64,000 nucleotides of DNA, taken from NCBI GenBank assembly GCA_020073165.1, contig JAIQFP010000001.1, positions 310,001-374,000 on the forward strand, in the 5' to 3' direction. The first letter of the stretch is position 1; every line of letters starts with the position of its first letter. The notes below the pieces were generated by a model. That model had not been told where the DNA came from, did not search any database, and saw only the letters and a program-made list of their open reading frames with translations. The position numbers and the translations under genes were made by a program. Below, piece after piece: positions 27,167 to 35,419 of this stretch. This stretch comes from Terriglobia bacterium (GTDB lineage Bacteria > Acidobacteriota > Terriglobia > Terriglobales > Acidobacteriaceae).

Positions 27167-28318
27167 TTACGGACGGAGGCTTCGGAAGAACTCGCGAATA
27201 TCTTTGGCCAGCAGTTCGGGCTGTTCAGCGGCGGCGAAGTGGCCTCCGCGGGGCATTTCGGTCCAGTGCTGGATGTTGTAGCCGCGCTCAATCCACTCTC
27301 TGGGTGGAAATGGGGCTTCTTTTGGAAAGCGCGCGATCCCGCAGGGGACGGTGACGTACTCGCCCTTCTGAAAATGCACCGGCGCTTTGCTGTATTCGTA
27401 GTACAGGCGGCAGGAAGAATGGATGGTTTCGGTCATCCAGTAGAGGGTTACATTCGATAACAGCTCATCCTTGGTGAAGCGGCGCTCGACGTCGCCTTCG
27501 CAGTCCGCCCAGTCGCGAAACTTTTCCACGATCCAGGCCGCCAAGGCAGCCGGCGAGTCATTCAGGCCGTAGGCGAGGGTCTGGGGATGGGTGGTCTGAA
27601 TGTGGTCATAGGCCCCACTTTTTTCGTACCAGCGCTTGTCCTCGTCCAGGAAGGCCTGTTCGACGGGTGCGAGTTTTGTGTCGGGCTCCAGGTAAGGCCG
27701 GTACGAGCCGGGACTGTAGTTGAGATGAATACCGAGGATGTGTTCGGCGTGGCGGAGGCCCAGAATAGTGGTGACGCCCGCGCCAAAGTCTCCTCCCTGT
27801 GCGGCGAAACGGTCGTAGCCCAGCTCTTTCATCAGTTCCACCCACAACTCGGCGGTGCGGAAGTTGTTCATGCCGGGCTGGGTAGGCCGGTCCGAGAAGC
27901 CGAAGCCAGGGAGGGAAGGGACAACCACGTCGAAGGAGTCCGCGGGATCGCCTCCGAAACTCTCCGGGTCGGTGAGCATGGGGATAATCTTCAGCATTTC
28001 CAGGAACGACCCGGGCCAGCCGTGAGTGATGATCAGCGGCATCGGGTTCGGACCTTTGCCGCGCTCGTGGATGAAATGAATCCCAATTCCCTGCGCCTGA
28101 TAACGGTAGTGATGGAGGCTGGACCACCTCTTGATCTGGGCCTGCCAGTCGAACTGCTCTTGCCAGTACCGGCAGAGCTCCTGCATGTAATCGAGGCTCA
28201 TGCCGTACTGCCAGGCTGAACCGGGAATCTCGTCCGGCCAGCGGGTGCGGGCCAGGCGGGCGCGGAGATCCTGCACAGCGGATTCGGAATAGGGAAGGGA
28301 GAAGGGCTCGATGGTCAT
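27167..28318 (-). CDS. Epoxide hydrolase, EHN/alpha-beta hydrolase type
   Basis: 383 residues from ATG 28318 (GAGG 5 bp upstream). Residues 1-105 match the EHN N-terminal domain of microsomal-type epoxide hydrolases. The alpha/beta hydrolase core carries the oxyanion motif HGWPG (99-103), nucleophile D177 in QGGDFGAG, lid Tyr in YYEYSK and catalytic His at about 360 in RGGHFAAAE. It hydrolyses an epoxide to a diol through a covalent ester. Divergently transcribed from a CGNR regulator across a spacer with two near-identical operators, so it is probably regulated by that protein. A TTGACA -35 candidate on the minus strand (28404-28399) lies inside operator 2. Confidence 0.9.
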   Translation of the reverse strand: MTIEPFSLPYSESAVQDLRARLARTRWPDEIPGSAWQYGMSLDYMQELCRYWQEQFDWQAQIKRWSSLHHYRYQAQGIGIHFIHERGKGPNPMPLIITHGWPGSFLEMLKIIPMLTDPESFGGDPADSFDVVVPSLPGFGFSDRPTQPGMNNFRTAELWVELMKELGYDRFAAQGGDFGAGVTTILGLRHAEHILGIHLNYSPGSYRPYLEPDTKLAPVEQAFLDEDKRWYEKSGAYDHIQTTHPQTLAYGLNDSPAALAAWIVEKFRDWADCEGDVERRFTKDELLSNVTLYWMTETIHSSCRLYYEYSKAPVHFQKGEYVTVPCGIARFPKEAPFPPREWIERGYNIQHWTEMPRGGHFAAAEQPELLAKDIREFFRSLRP

Positions 28319-28345
28319 AGTGCCTCGCAATCGGTGACTGCTTGA

Positions 28346-28377
28346 TGTAACCTGTTAATATCACTTTACAAGTTACA
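28346..28377. promoter_or_regulatory. Operator 1, 32-bp inverted repeat
   Basis: TGTAACCTGT and ACAAGTTACA, inverted with one mismatch, separated by 12 bp. The same layout recurs 46 bp downstream. Located in the 122-bp divergent spacer between epoxide hydrolase and CGNR regulator. Confidence 0.65.
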
Positions 28378-28391
28378 CTAGACCATTTTGC

Positions 28392-28423
28392 CGTAACCTG
28401 TCAAGATAGTAATAGAAGTTACA
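28392..28423. promoter_or_regulatory. Operator 2, 32-bp inverted repeat
   Basis: CGTAACCTGT and AGAAGTTACA with the same 12-bp centre length as operator 1. It ends 17 bp before the ATG of the CGNR gene, so binding could block that gene (autoregulation) as well as the divergent promoter. Confidence 0.65.
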
Positions 28424-28440
28424 GCAGAAGGGGAAGGCGC

Positions 28441-29100
28441 ATGCAGTTTGAATTCATCGCCGGCAATCTAGCGTTGGATTTCGCCAACACCGTGCACGAC
28501 TACGGTGCTTCTGTTTCGGAAGACGACCTGAAGAGTGGCTCGGAACTGGTCAGATGGGCGCGGCAGGCTGGTCTGTTGAGCGAGCGCGAGAGCCAGGAGC
28601 TTTATCGCCAGGCGGGGGCCAATCTGGGTCCCGCCGCTACCGGTTTCCAGCGCTCCCTGCGGCTGCGCCGGTTGGTCTATGAGGTCTTTTCTGACCTCTC
28701 CCACGGTGGCCGTCCGCGACCTGGGGCGCTGGCCGCTTTGAACTCGTACTTCAAGCAGGCCATGGCCGCGGTGAGCATTCAGCGGGTGAGGGACAGATAC
28801 GAACTGGGGTGGGAAGAGAACGCCTTCGGTCTCGATCGCGTGCTGTGGGCGGTGACGCGCTCGGCCATGGATCTCCTCACCTCGGAGAGACTGGGGCGGA
28901 TCCGGCAGTGCGCGGGCGACACCTGCACCTGGTTGTTCCTTGATACCAGCCGCAACGGGATGCGCCGCTGGTGTGACATGGAGGCGTGTGGAAATCGCGC
29001 CAAGGTGCGACGCTTCCGGCAGCGGGTAAAGACAGAGGCCCGCCATGCCAGGCCCAGGCTCGAGAGGGGAGACGCGCGAAGACGGGCGAGGGAGACTTAG
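28441..29100 (+). CDS. ABATE-domain/CGNR zinc-finger transcriptional regulator
   Basis: 219 residues. N-terminal ABATE-like ligand domain (about 1-150; FEFIAGNLALDFANTVHD) followed by a CGNR zinc finger (about 157-200) with Cys in CAGDTC and in RRWCDMEACGNRAKVRRF, the motif that names the family. CGNR proteins are putative DNA-binding regulators. ATG 28441 has GGGGAAGG upstream. The two palindromic operators immediately upstream make it likely that this protein controls itself and the epoxide hydrolase, perhaps in response to an epoxide or its product. Confidence 0.88.
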   Translation: MQFEFIAGNLALDFANTVHDYGASVSEDDLKSGSELVRWARQAGLLSERESQELYRQAGANLGPAATGFQRSLRLRRLVYEVFSDLSHGGRPRPGALAALNSYFKQAMAAVSIQRVRDRYELGWEENAFGLDRVLWAVTRSAMDLLTSERLGRIRQCAGDTCTWLFLDTSRNGMRRWCDMEACGNRAKVRRFRQRVKTEARHARPRLERGDARRRARET

Positions 29101-29157
29101 CGGCTGCGGGCTAGCTCCTTGCCAGGCAGGCTGTAAGGGCAGGCCGGCGAGAGCGCC

Positions 29158-29286
29158 TTAGGACTTTTCTTCCTTGAGCATCTGGGAGCTGGTCTTGCAG
29201 GTCCACAGCAAACCCGTCACCGCCGTGGCCACGCCGATAACCAGCCAGATAGCCAGAAACATCCTAACCAACTGAATCAGGTGCAT
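29158..29286 (-). CDS. Possible 42-residue single-pass membrane protein
   Basis: A short frame from ATG 29286 to TAA 29158 encodes MHLIQLVRMF followed by a hydrophobic helix (LAIWLVIGVATAVTGLLW) and a charged tail ending KEEKS. Composition is that of a real single-pass peptide, with Lys-rich tail in the cytoplasm. The ribosome-binding site is weak. No homologue known to me; it may be spurious. Confidence 0.4.
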   Translation of the reverse strand: MHLIQLVRMFLAIWLVIGVATAVTGLLWTCKTSSQMLKEEKS

Positions 29287-29301
29287 CGGAACGCCCCATT
29301 G

Positions 29302-29329
29302 TTGACGCCAAGTTTGGCGCTGGTATTAT
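29302..29329 (+). promoter_or_regulatory. Candidate sigma70-type promoter
   Basis: TTGACG (29302-29307), 16-bp spacer, TATTAT (29324-29329), pointing at the secreted gene at 29479 with a leader of roughly 140 nt. One of the best promoter matches in the window. Confidence 0.5.
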
Positions 29330-29478
29330 GCTCAAGCTGGACCCCGGAGTCCAGGGGTATCGGCCTGCGGGAATCTGCGGAAGCAAAAAAATGTCCAACT
29401 TCTTCGCGTGAGCCGGGTTAGTAGGCGTGTAGCGTTGGGGATCACATTCTGAAGAAGAGGACCTGGAGGGAACAAGAG

Positions 29479-29901
29479 ATGGCTAAAGTATTGAAATACA
29501 GTGTGATAGCGACGGTAGTGCTGTGCATGGTGGTTCTGGGGGCGGCGCTTACATCGGGGGCAGCAATGGCCCAGGACGATGCTTCCAGTCAGGGCACGAG
29601 ACCGGGGCAGCAGGCGGAGAATCCGGGAGCCCGCGCCGATTCAGCGCAGGCGTTCGATCACTGGCTGCGCAAGAATCCCGAGGCGCGGCAGGAGATCATG
29701 AAGGACCCGTCCCTGCTGAACAATCCGGACTATATGGCGAAACATCCGGACTTGCAGAAGTTCATGAGCGAGCACCCCGATTTCCAGAAGGCGGCGCAGA
29801 AGAACCCGAACCGTGTGATGCACAGGTCGGAGCACCAGGAGCACAACGCGGCTGCGCGGCACAAGCAACGCGAAAACAACGGGCGGCCGGCGAAGCAGTA
29901 G
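29479..29901 (+). CDS. Small secreted protein with helical HPDxQK repeats
   Basis: 140 residues with an N-terminal signal segment (about 1-31, cleavage near AMAQ). The mature region is very polar and repetitive: NPEARQEIMKDP, NPDYMAKHPDLQKFMSEHP, DFQKAAQKNPNRVM, each about 12-14 residues with an Asn/His-Pro start, then a basic, His/Gln-rich tail. Such proteins are common in Acidobacteria and look like periplasmic or extracellular stress proteins, but function is unknown. ATG has GGAGGG about 9 bp upstream; promoter candidate at 29302 and a strong terminator follow, so it is monocistronic. Confidence 0.7.
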   Translation: MAKVLKYSVIATVVLCMVVLGAALTSGAAMAQDDASSQGTRPGQQAENPGARADSAQAFDHWLRKNPEARQEIMKDPSLLNNPDYMAKHPDLQKFMSEHPDFQKAAQKNPNRVMHRSEHQEHNAAARHKQRENNGRPAKQ

Positions 29902-29922
29902 AGTGGTGAGGATTGAACGACG

Positions 29923-29950
29923 AGGAGGCCAGGAAGCTGGCCTCCTTTTT
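29923..29950 (+). terminator. Intrinsic terminator
   Basis: AGGAGGCCAG (29923-29932) pairs perfectly with CTGGCCTCCT (29937-29946) around a GAAG loop, followed by TTTTT. Textbook form, 21 bp after the stop codon of the preceding gene. Confidence 0.9.
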
Positions 29951-30022
29951 CTGGTCATTCTTCCCCCCGCGCCGCAACTTCCTTGAGGGGCGAGCCTCGC
30001 ACTTACCGTTTACGATAAGGGT

Positions 30023-30784
30023 GTGGAACGACGGGTGAAACTCGCGCGCCAAGTCGGTCTGGCGCGAGCACTCTCGAAACTAGGCTACTGCTCGCGCTCC
30101 CGCGCGTGCGAACTGATCCGCGCCGGACGGGTCACGCTCGATGGGAGGATTCGCCGCGATCCGGAAACTCCGGTCCATCTCAACCAGGACCGGATATCAG
30201 TTGACGGAAGGTCCGTCGCCACCCCAGGCAAGGTGTACCTCATGCTGAACAAGCCGCGGGGCGTGGTCACCACCACATCGGACGAGAAGGGCCGGGAGAC
30301 CGTTTACGCATATGTGGGCGAGGAACAGCCGTGGGTGGCGCCGGTGGGAAGGCTGGACAAGGCCAGCGAGGGCTTGCTGCTTTTGACCAACGACCCAGAG
30401 TGGTCGGCACGTATCCTTGCCCCCGAAACGCATCTCGATAAGACCTATCACGTGCAGGTGGGAACCGTCGCAGACGGCATGCTGTTGGATTCGATGCGGA
30501 AGGGCGTCAAGGCTGGCGACGGTGATTTTCTTCGGGTCAAGAGCGCGCGGATTCTGCGCGGAGGGCAGCGCAACACCTGGCTCGAGGTGGTGCTGGATGA
30601 AGGGAAGAACCGCCACATTCGCCGCCTGCTGGCGCAGCTTGGGGTGGAAGTCCTGCGACTGGTGAGGGTGGCGATCGGGCCGCTTGCGCTGGGGGAATTG
30701 TCCAAAGGCTCGATTCGCCGGCTCACAGCCGAAGAGAAGCGGGCGCTGGACCGGGGCAGTAGCGGCGACTCATCCCTTGGTTAA
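30023..30784 (+). CDS. 16S/23S rRNA pseudouridine synthase, RsuA/RluB/RluE/RluF family
   Basis: 253 residues. S4 RNA-binding domain at about 13-60 (RALSKLGYCSRSRACELI), then the catalytic domain with LNKPRGVVTT and the active-site Asp in VGRLDKASEGLLLLTND (about 113-129). Converts a specific rRNA uridine to pseudouridine; which site cannot be told by eye. Start taken at GTG 30023; GTG 30035 is possible since the ribosome-binding site is close. The 3' end overlaps the convergent rhodanese gene by 15 bp. Confidence 0.9.
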   Translation: MERRVKLARQVGLARALSKLGYCSRSRACELIRAGRVTLDGRIRRDPETPVHLNQDRISVDGRSVATPGKVYLMLNKPRGVVTTTSDEKGRETVYAYVGEEQPWVAPVGRLDKASEGLLLLTNDPEWSARILAPETHLDKTYHVQVGTVADGMLLDSMRKGVKAGDGDFLRVKSARILRGGQRNTWLEVVLDEGKNRHIRRLLAQLGVEVLRLVRVAIGPLALGELSKGSIRRLTAEEKRALDRGSSGDSSLG

Positions 30785-31141
30785 GGGATACGCTTTTTCG
30801 CGCCATTCGCGAATGCCGCCATCCATCGAGAGGACGTTGGTGTAGCCCATCTTTTGCAGGTTATCGGCAGCCAAGGCCGAGCGGTAACCGCCTCCGCAGT
30901 ATAGGATCATGGGCGCGTTCAGGTCGGGCACGCGGGCTTCGACATCGCGCTCGATAACGCCCTTGCCAAGATGGACCGCCCCGGGGAGGTGGTCCTTGGC
31001 AAACTCGCTCTCCTCGCGCACGTCCACCAGGAGGAATTTGTCCCCTCGGTCAAGCCTGGCTTTCACCTCGTTAACCGTGGTTTCGCGGACTCGTTTGCGG
31101 GCGTCGTCCACGATATGGAGAAAACGCGGGGAATGTTGCAT
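30770..31141 (-). CDS. Rhodanese-like domain protein
   Basis: 123 residues from ATG 31141 (GGAGAG upstream). Single rhodanese domain with LLVDVREESEFAKDHLPGAVH and active-site Cys82 in YCGGGYRSA. Likely carries a persulfide for sulfur transfer, or detoxifies thiosulfate/cyanide; single-domain forms are hard to assign. The frame is open 18 codons upstream, but that part has no conserved content. Convergent overlap with the pseudouridine synthase. Confidence 0.88.
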   Translation of the reverse strand: MQHSPRFLHIVDDARKRVRETTVNEVKARLDRGDKFLLVDVREESEFAKDHLPGAVHLGKGVIERDVEARVPDLNAPMILYCGGGYRSALAADNLQKMGYTNVLSMDGGIREWREKAYPLTKG

Positions 31142-31234
31142 GGGCTCTCCCTTGGCGGAGTAGTCTTGGCACAAATATTCTAGCGAAAAAATCACAGCGT
31201 GAGGGGTAAACCAGGGGATGGGTCCGCGGCCGCC

Positions 31235-31600
31235 TTAGCCGGCGGCAGCGCCCAGCTGCGTCTGCCCGAGCAGGGTGTGCAGGTCAGCCTGCAGCTTGCT
31301 ACGCTCTTCCTCAGTGAGATCACAGAATTCGAAGGGCTGAAGGCAGCCTTGGGTGGCCCAGTGGGGAAACAGCATGCGAGCTTTGTTGCGCACGGTGGTG
31401 GAGCCCACGTGGAACATGACCTCCACTTTGATGCCTTCGTCCACCGGCTTCTCCATGTGCAGCAAGCCTCCGGTGATGGAGAGCTGGTGCAGACGGCCGC
31501 GCACGTTCCGGCCGTTTTCCAGCCGAAGCAGGACCAGCACAGCTCCCGCCAGCTTGACGCGGCGGGCGCGGTTGACGTGTTCTCCTAAACGGTCGGGCAT
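31235..31600 (-). CDS. PilZ-like domain protein
   Basis: 121 residues from ATG 31600; the frame is open to 31882, but the extra 94 residues look non-coding and the true start is uncertain. RRVKLAGAVLVLLRLENGR, then LHQLSITGGLLHME and a beta-strand series (VEVMFHV, RNKARMLFP) follow the PilZ fold; the [D/N]xSxxG motif is present as QLSITGG with Gln for Asp. c-di-GMP binding is therefore doubtful. Adjacent to rhodanese on the same strand and divergent from the Crp/Fnr regulator. Confidence 0.6.
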   Translation of the reverse strand: MPDRLGEHVNRARRVKLAGAVLVLLRLENGRNVRGRLHQLSITGGLLHMEKPVDEGIKVEVMFHVGSTTVRNKARMLFPHWATQGCLQPFEFCDLTEEERSKLQADLHTLLGQTQLGAAAG

Positions 31601-32047
31601 GCGCTGCTTGCCAATATCGCATTGGACGCGCAGGACAGGGAGATTACGAAAGCACTCGGCCTGCTGCGTCGAGATCGCCCCCGGCTGGGAAGCTGGATCT
31701 TCCGCAAATTCGTGTCTGGCTGATCCATTTCCGGCCTCGCAGGAGGACAGACCGGATTGGGCCCACCTGGCCTTGAAGGCCACGTTTCGAGTGGGCACCG
31801 GAGCCAATTGTCGATTGGGCGAAGCTTGGAAACGGCAAGGGCGTGGCGAATTCTGGGGCGACTGGCAGCCATGGGCCGGCATGCGCCGTCACTCTGGAGG
31901 AGGCAGGGTCCGCCGGTTGGGTGTCTAGGGCCAAGGCGGGGAGGCAAGCCCCTCCCAGGTAGACACTTATTGTGACAACCGGCCTGGCGGGCCGGGTCCC
32001 CCGCCTCATGTTCCGTCCGTAACATGTTCCCGTCCAATGTGCTGCAA
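31601..32047. other. Spacer between PilZ-like gene and Crp/Fnr regulator
   Basis: About 450 bp. The minus-strand frame of the PilZ-like gene stays open to 31882 but without convincing content; plus-strand frames lack ribosome-binding sites. Nothing else assigned. Confidence 0.35.
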
Positions 32048-32065
32048 ATCACAACCTAAAGTGAT
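32048..32065. promoter_or_regulatory. Inverted repeat ATCAC-N8-GTGAT upstream of the Crp/Fnr gene
   Basis: A short perfect dyad 31 bp before the ATG. It differs in spacing from the standard Crp (TGTGA-N6-TCACA) and FNR (TTGAT-N4-ATCAA) boxes, but similar half-sites make autoregulation plausible. Confidence 0.35.
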
Positions 32066-32096
32066 ATAGTCGCGGCAGGTGGAGGACTCCGCCGGC

Positions 32097-32813
32097 ATGA
32101 GCTCACCCTACGGGCTGCAGATCACCGAAAGCTGCCTGATTTGCAAGTTGCGCAACTCGGGGTTTTTCTGCGATCTGCCCAAGCCCTCGCTGGAAGATCT
32201 GGAGCGGGTGAAATACGCCAGCGCCTATCCTCAGGGAGCAGTTTTGTTTGTAGAAGGGCAGTCGGCACGCGGCGTGTACATTGTGTGCAGCGGCCGGGTG
32301 AAACTCTCCACCACGTCGCGCGACGGCAAGACCCTTATCCTGCGCATCGCGCAAGCCGGCGAAGTGCTGGGCTTGCATGCGACCGTGTCGGGCAAGCCAT
32401 ACGAGCTGACCGCCGAAACGCTGCAGCCATGCCAGCTGGATTTCGTAAAGCGCGACGACTTCCTGCGCTTTCTGCAGAACCATGCCGATGCCTGCCTGAA
32501 CGCGGCCCAACACCTCAGTGAAAACTGTCAGAGCGCGTATGAAATGATCCGCTCGCTAGGGCTGTCGCACTCGGTTTCCGAGAAACTGGCACGGCTGCTG
32601 TTGGAGTGGGCGACGGATGGCGACAATACCAAGGACGGAATTCGCATCAAGGTTTCTCTCACCCACGAAGAAATCGCTCAATTGATCGGCACCTCGCGCG
32701 AGACCGTCACCCGGGTGCTGGGGGAATTCCGGGACAAGCAACTCGCCCAATTGCGCGGGTCGACGCTGCTCATCCGCAATCGAGCCGGCCTGGAGAAGTT
32801 GATCGGCGCCTGA
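32097..32813 (+). CDS. Crp/Fnr-family transcriptional regulator with FNR-like cysteines
   Basis: 238 residues from ATG 32097 (GGAGG upstream). Cyclic-nucleotide-binding-like domain about 28-145, C-terminal Crp-type winged helix about 155-235 with recognition helix ISRET-type motif GTSRETVTRVL. N-terminal Cys13, Cys16 and Cys25 plus Cys112 recall the four ligands of an oxygen-labile [4Fe-4S] cluster in FNR (C20, C23, C29, C122 in E. coli), with wider C16-C25 spacing. It may thus sense oxygen or NO. The cAMP-binding residues of Crp are not evident. Next gene on the same strand begins 154 bp later. Confidence 0.85.
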   Translation: MSSPYGLQITESCLICKLRNSGFFCDLPKPSLEDLERVKYASAYPQGAVLFVEGQSARGVYIVCSGRVKLSTTSRDGKTLILRIAQAGEVLGLHATVSGKPYELTAETLQPCQLDFVKRDDFLRFLQNHADACLNAAQHLSENCQSAYEMIRSLGLSHSVSEKLARLLLEWATDGDNTKDGIRIKVSLTHEEIAQLIGTSRETVTRVLGEFRDKQLAQLRGSTLLIRNRAGLEKLIGA

Positions 32814-32967
32814 GGGCCGAGGGTCTTCATAATCCCTTTCTAATTCTTTCCGGAACGTCCGCAACCGGCTCATCCTGCACCGCGTGTGCGCAAGCTCTCT
32901 TCAGTAAGGAGCGAACGATTACCGGGGTTACTTTACGCTCGCGGGCTTGCGCCGTAAGCTGCGCCTG

Positions 32968-33702
32968 ATGAGGCTGAACGCCCTGCTGATGTGCCGGGAC
33001 CGGGAGTCGCTGCGGGTGCTGGCGACGGCCCTGCACGAGTTGCGGGTCGAGCCGCAAGTCTGCTTGTCCGCGCCTGAGGCGATGGAATTGCTGATGCGAG
33101 GGCACTACTCCGCGCTGCTGCTTGACTTTGATCTCCCGGCGGCGGCTCAGGTTGCCCGCATCGCCCGCATGGCGCCGTCGCAGCGCAGGCCGGTAGTGTT
33201 CGCGATGATCGGGGCGCTGACGGGCGTGGCCGCGACCTTTGAGGCCGGCGCCAACTTCGTTATCTACAAGCCGCTGGGGTTGGAGCAGGTCACACGCTCC
33301 CTGCGCGCAGGGCGAGGCTTCATGCAGCCCGACCGGCGAAGGTCGCCGCGGCAGGCGCTCGAAACCCTGGTCTACCTGCAGTTCGGCGTTGCTGCGTTGC
33401 CGGCGATTGTGCTCGACCTGAACGAACAGGGATTGGCCCTGCAGGCGGCGGAACCGCTGCCGGCGGTTCCGGAAGTTCCTTTCCGATTTGTTCTGCCGGG
33501 CACCAACAGCATGGTGGAAGGCACGGGCGAAATGATCTGGGCCGACGACGAAGGCCGCGTGGGAATGCTGTTTTCTCAGCTGGCGCCCACCTCGCGCCGA
33601 CACCTCAAGAACTGGCTCAACAAGCGCACCTCGACGAAACGCTCCGTCCGGGTTAGCGCGCGCCCGGAGAGGGCGCGGGTATCGGTGTCAGCCGTGCATT
33701 AA
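32968..33702 (+). CDS. Receiver-like plus PilZ domain protein
   Basis: 244 residues from ATG 32968. The N-terminal ~120 residues look like a CheY-type receiver: likely phospho-acceptor Asp53 in LLDFDLP and Lys in YKPLG; the canonical acidic pair near residue 11 is weak (CRDRES). A PilZ-like domain follows (about 128-220; RRSPRQALETLVYL and VLDLNEQGLALQ), where the usual Ser of DxSxxG is Asn. The pairing suggests a phosphorelay- and possibly c-di-GMP-linked adaptor, but both sites are degenerate. The C-terminal tail is basic (TSTKRSVRVSARPERARV). Confidence 0.65.
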   Translation: MRLNALLMCRDRESLRVLATALHELRVEPQVCLSAPEAMELLMRGHYSALLLDFDLPAAAQVARIARMAPSQRRPVVFAMIGALTGVAATFEAGANFVIYKPLGLEQVTRSLRAGRGFMQPDRRRSPRQALETLVYLQFGVAALPAIVLDLNEQGLALQAAEPLPAVPEVPFRFVLPGTNSMVEGTGEMIWADDEGRVGMLFSQLAPTSRRHLKNWLNKRTSTKRSVRVSARPERARVSVSAVH

Positions 33703-33777
33703 TCTCCGCGATCTCCATGGTCTAAGATTTTTCCACCTCATGCTAGACTCACCATTTCTTCCGGGTGAGACGACCGC

Positions 33778-35190
33778 ATGTCAGAACTGACCTTTCTACC
33801 AGCCGTGTCCATGGCTGAGCAGATTCGCCGCAAGAAGATCTCTCCAGTCGAGTTGGTAGAAGCGCACCTTGCGCGGATCGAGCTGCTAAATCCCAAGCTG
33901 AACGCATTGGTGCAGGTGGATGCGCAGCGCGCGCGTCGCCAGGCACAGGCCGCCGAGAGTGCCGTCCTGCGCGGGGAAAAGCAGGGCCCGCTGCACGGGG
34001 TACCAATCAGTATCAAGAGTTCCATTGACGTTGCGGGGCTACGGTGTGAAGCCGGGACGAAGTTGCGCGCGGGGTATGTGGCGTCACAGGATGCTCCCCT
34101 GGTGGCGCGGCTGCGCGCGGCGGGTGCGATCGTCCTGGGCGTAACAAACACTCCCGAGTTCTTGATGGCCTGGGAGACCGACAACCTGCTATATGGCCGC
34201 ACCAATAATCCGTGGGACGTCTCGCGCACGCCCGGGGGATCGAGTGGTGGGGAAGCAGCCGCGATTGCGTCGGGCTGCTCTGCAGGCGGTGTTGGCAGCG
34301 ACGGCGGCGGCTCGATTCGGGTGCCGGCGCATTTCAGTGGAATCTGCGGGCTCAAGCCCACGCCCGGGCGCATTCCGGCAACTGGACACTTCCCGGTGTC
34401 GGTAGGCCCGTTTGCCCTGCTGGGCGTGGTGGGGCCGATGGCACGCACGGTTGCTGACTTGAGAGTGCTGTTCGAAGTCATGCAGGGCCCGGATGATGGT
34501 GATCCGTCGGCCGCACCGGTCCCGGTGCATTGGACGGCGATTCAAGAACTGAAGAAGTTGCGTATTGGATATTTCGAGGATGACGGCCGCACGCCGGTCA
34601 CCGCTGAAACGCGGGCGGCAGTGCGGAAAGCCGTGCAGGCCCTGGAGCGTGCCGGATTTCAAGTTGCGCCGTTTCGTCCCGAGGGATTGGAAGTGTCACA
34701 GCAATTGTGGTGGAAGTTGTTCGGAATTGCCGGCGGAATGCTGCTCCGCCCGATGACGCGCTTGCACGAAGCTGAGCTGAGCCCGATTCTGCGCGAGTTC
34801 TCCGATTGGGTAGCCGCGGAGAAGCCGCACACCGCGCAGACCCTGCTCGATACCTGGATTGAGCGCGATGTAGTGCGCATGCAGGTCTTCCGGCAAATGC
34901 GGGAGTTTCCCATCTTGCTGTGTCCGGTCGCGGCGGTTCCGGCTTTCCGGCACGGCGAGCGCAGTTGGACGATTGACGGGCAGACGGTGAAGTATCTGGA
35001 CGCCTGGAGTTACTGCGAGTGGTTCAATCTGCTGGGCATGCCGGGGATGGCGGTGCCGGTGGGGAGGTCGGCGGAGGGGTTGCCGATTGGCGTTCAGGTT
35101 GTGGGATTGCCGTGGCAGGAAGAAGTCGTGCTGGCAGTGGCGGCGGAGTTGGAAGCGCAGCGGGGGAAATGGCAGGGGCCACCGATCTAG
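33778..35190 (+). CDS. Amidase signature family hydrolase
   Basis: 470 residues with the Ser-cisSer-Lys triad: K80 (PISIKSSID), S155 in the Gly-rich TPGGSSGGEAAAIASG, and nucleophile S179 (GSDGGGSIR). Amidases of this class hydrolyse carboxamides; relatives include GatA, fatty-acid amide hydrolase and aryl-acylamidases. It has no GatB/GatC partner here, so a catabolic amidase is more likely than a tRNA amidotransferase subunit. No signal peptide; cytoplasmic. Confidence 0.88.
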   Translation: MSELTFLPAVSMAEQIRRKKISPVELVEAHLARIELLNPKLNALVQVDAQRARRQAQAAESAVLRGEKQGPLHGVPISIKSSIDVAGLRCEAGTKLRAGYVASQDAPLVARLRAAGAIVLGVTNTPEFLMAWETDNLLYGRTNNPWDVSRTPGGSSGGEAAAIASGCSAGGVGSDGGGSIRVPAHFSGICGLKPTPGRIPATGHFPVSVGPFALLGVVGPMARTVADLRVLFEVMQGPDDGDPSAAPVPVHWTAIQELKKLRIGYFEDDGRTPVTAETRAAVRKAVQALERAGFQVAPFRPEGLEVSQQLWWKLFGIAGGMLLRPMTRLHEAELSPILREFSDWVAAEKPHTAQTLLDTWIERDVVRMQVFRQMREFPILLCPVAAVPAFRHGERSWTIDGQTVKYLDAWSYCEWFNLLGMPGMAVPVGRSAEGLPIGVQVVGLPWQEEVVLAVAAELEAQRGKWQGPPI

Positions 35191-35419
35191 CAGTGCCTTC
35201 ACCTGTCATCGGCGCGGGGCTAAGAACGTGGACAGCCTAGATGCTAGCTCCGGTGCCTGCACCGGCCAAGAGAGCCAACTGCGCCTCTACGGGAACAGGG
35301 GAGGCGATCAGCCGGCCAGCCCTCGACACGCGTTTGCAAACGAGTTAAGCTGGCGAATCGGTTACCCAACCGATGCCAGCAGTGGGTGAGGGGTTTCGGC
35401 GTTATTTCCGAAGTAAACC

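Noticed and set aside
31601-31882. N-terminal extension of the PilZ-like gene
   Set aside because: Open but without conserved or domain-like content and no convincing ribosome-binding site at the far start; kept out of the gene call.
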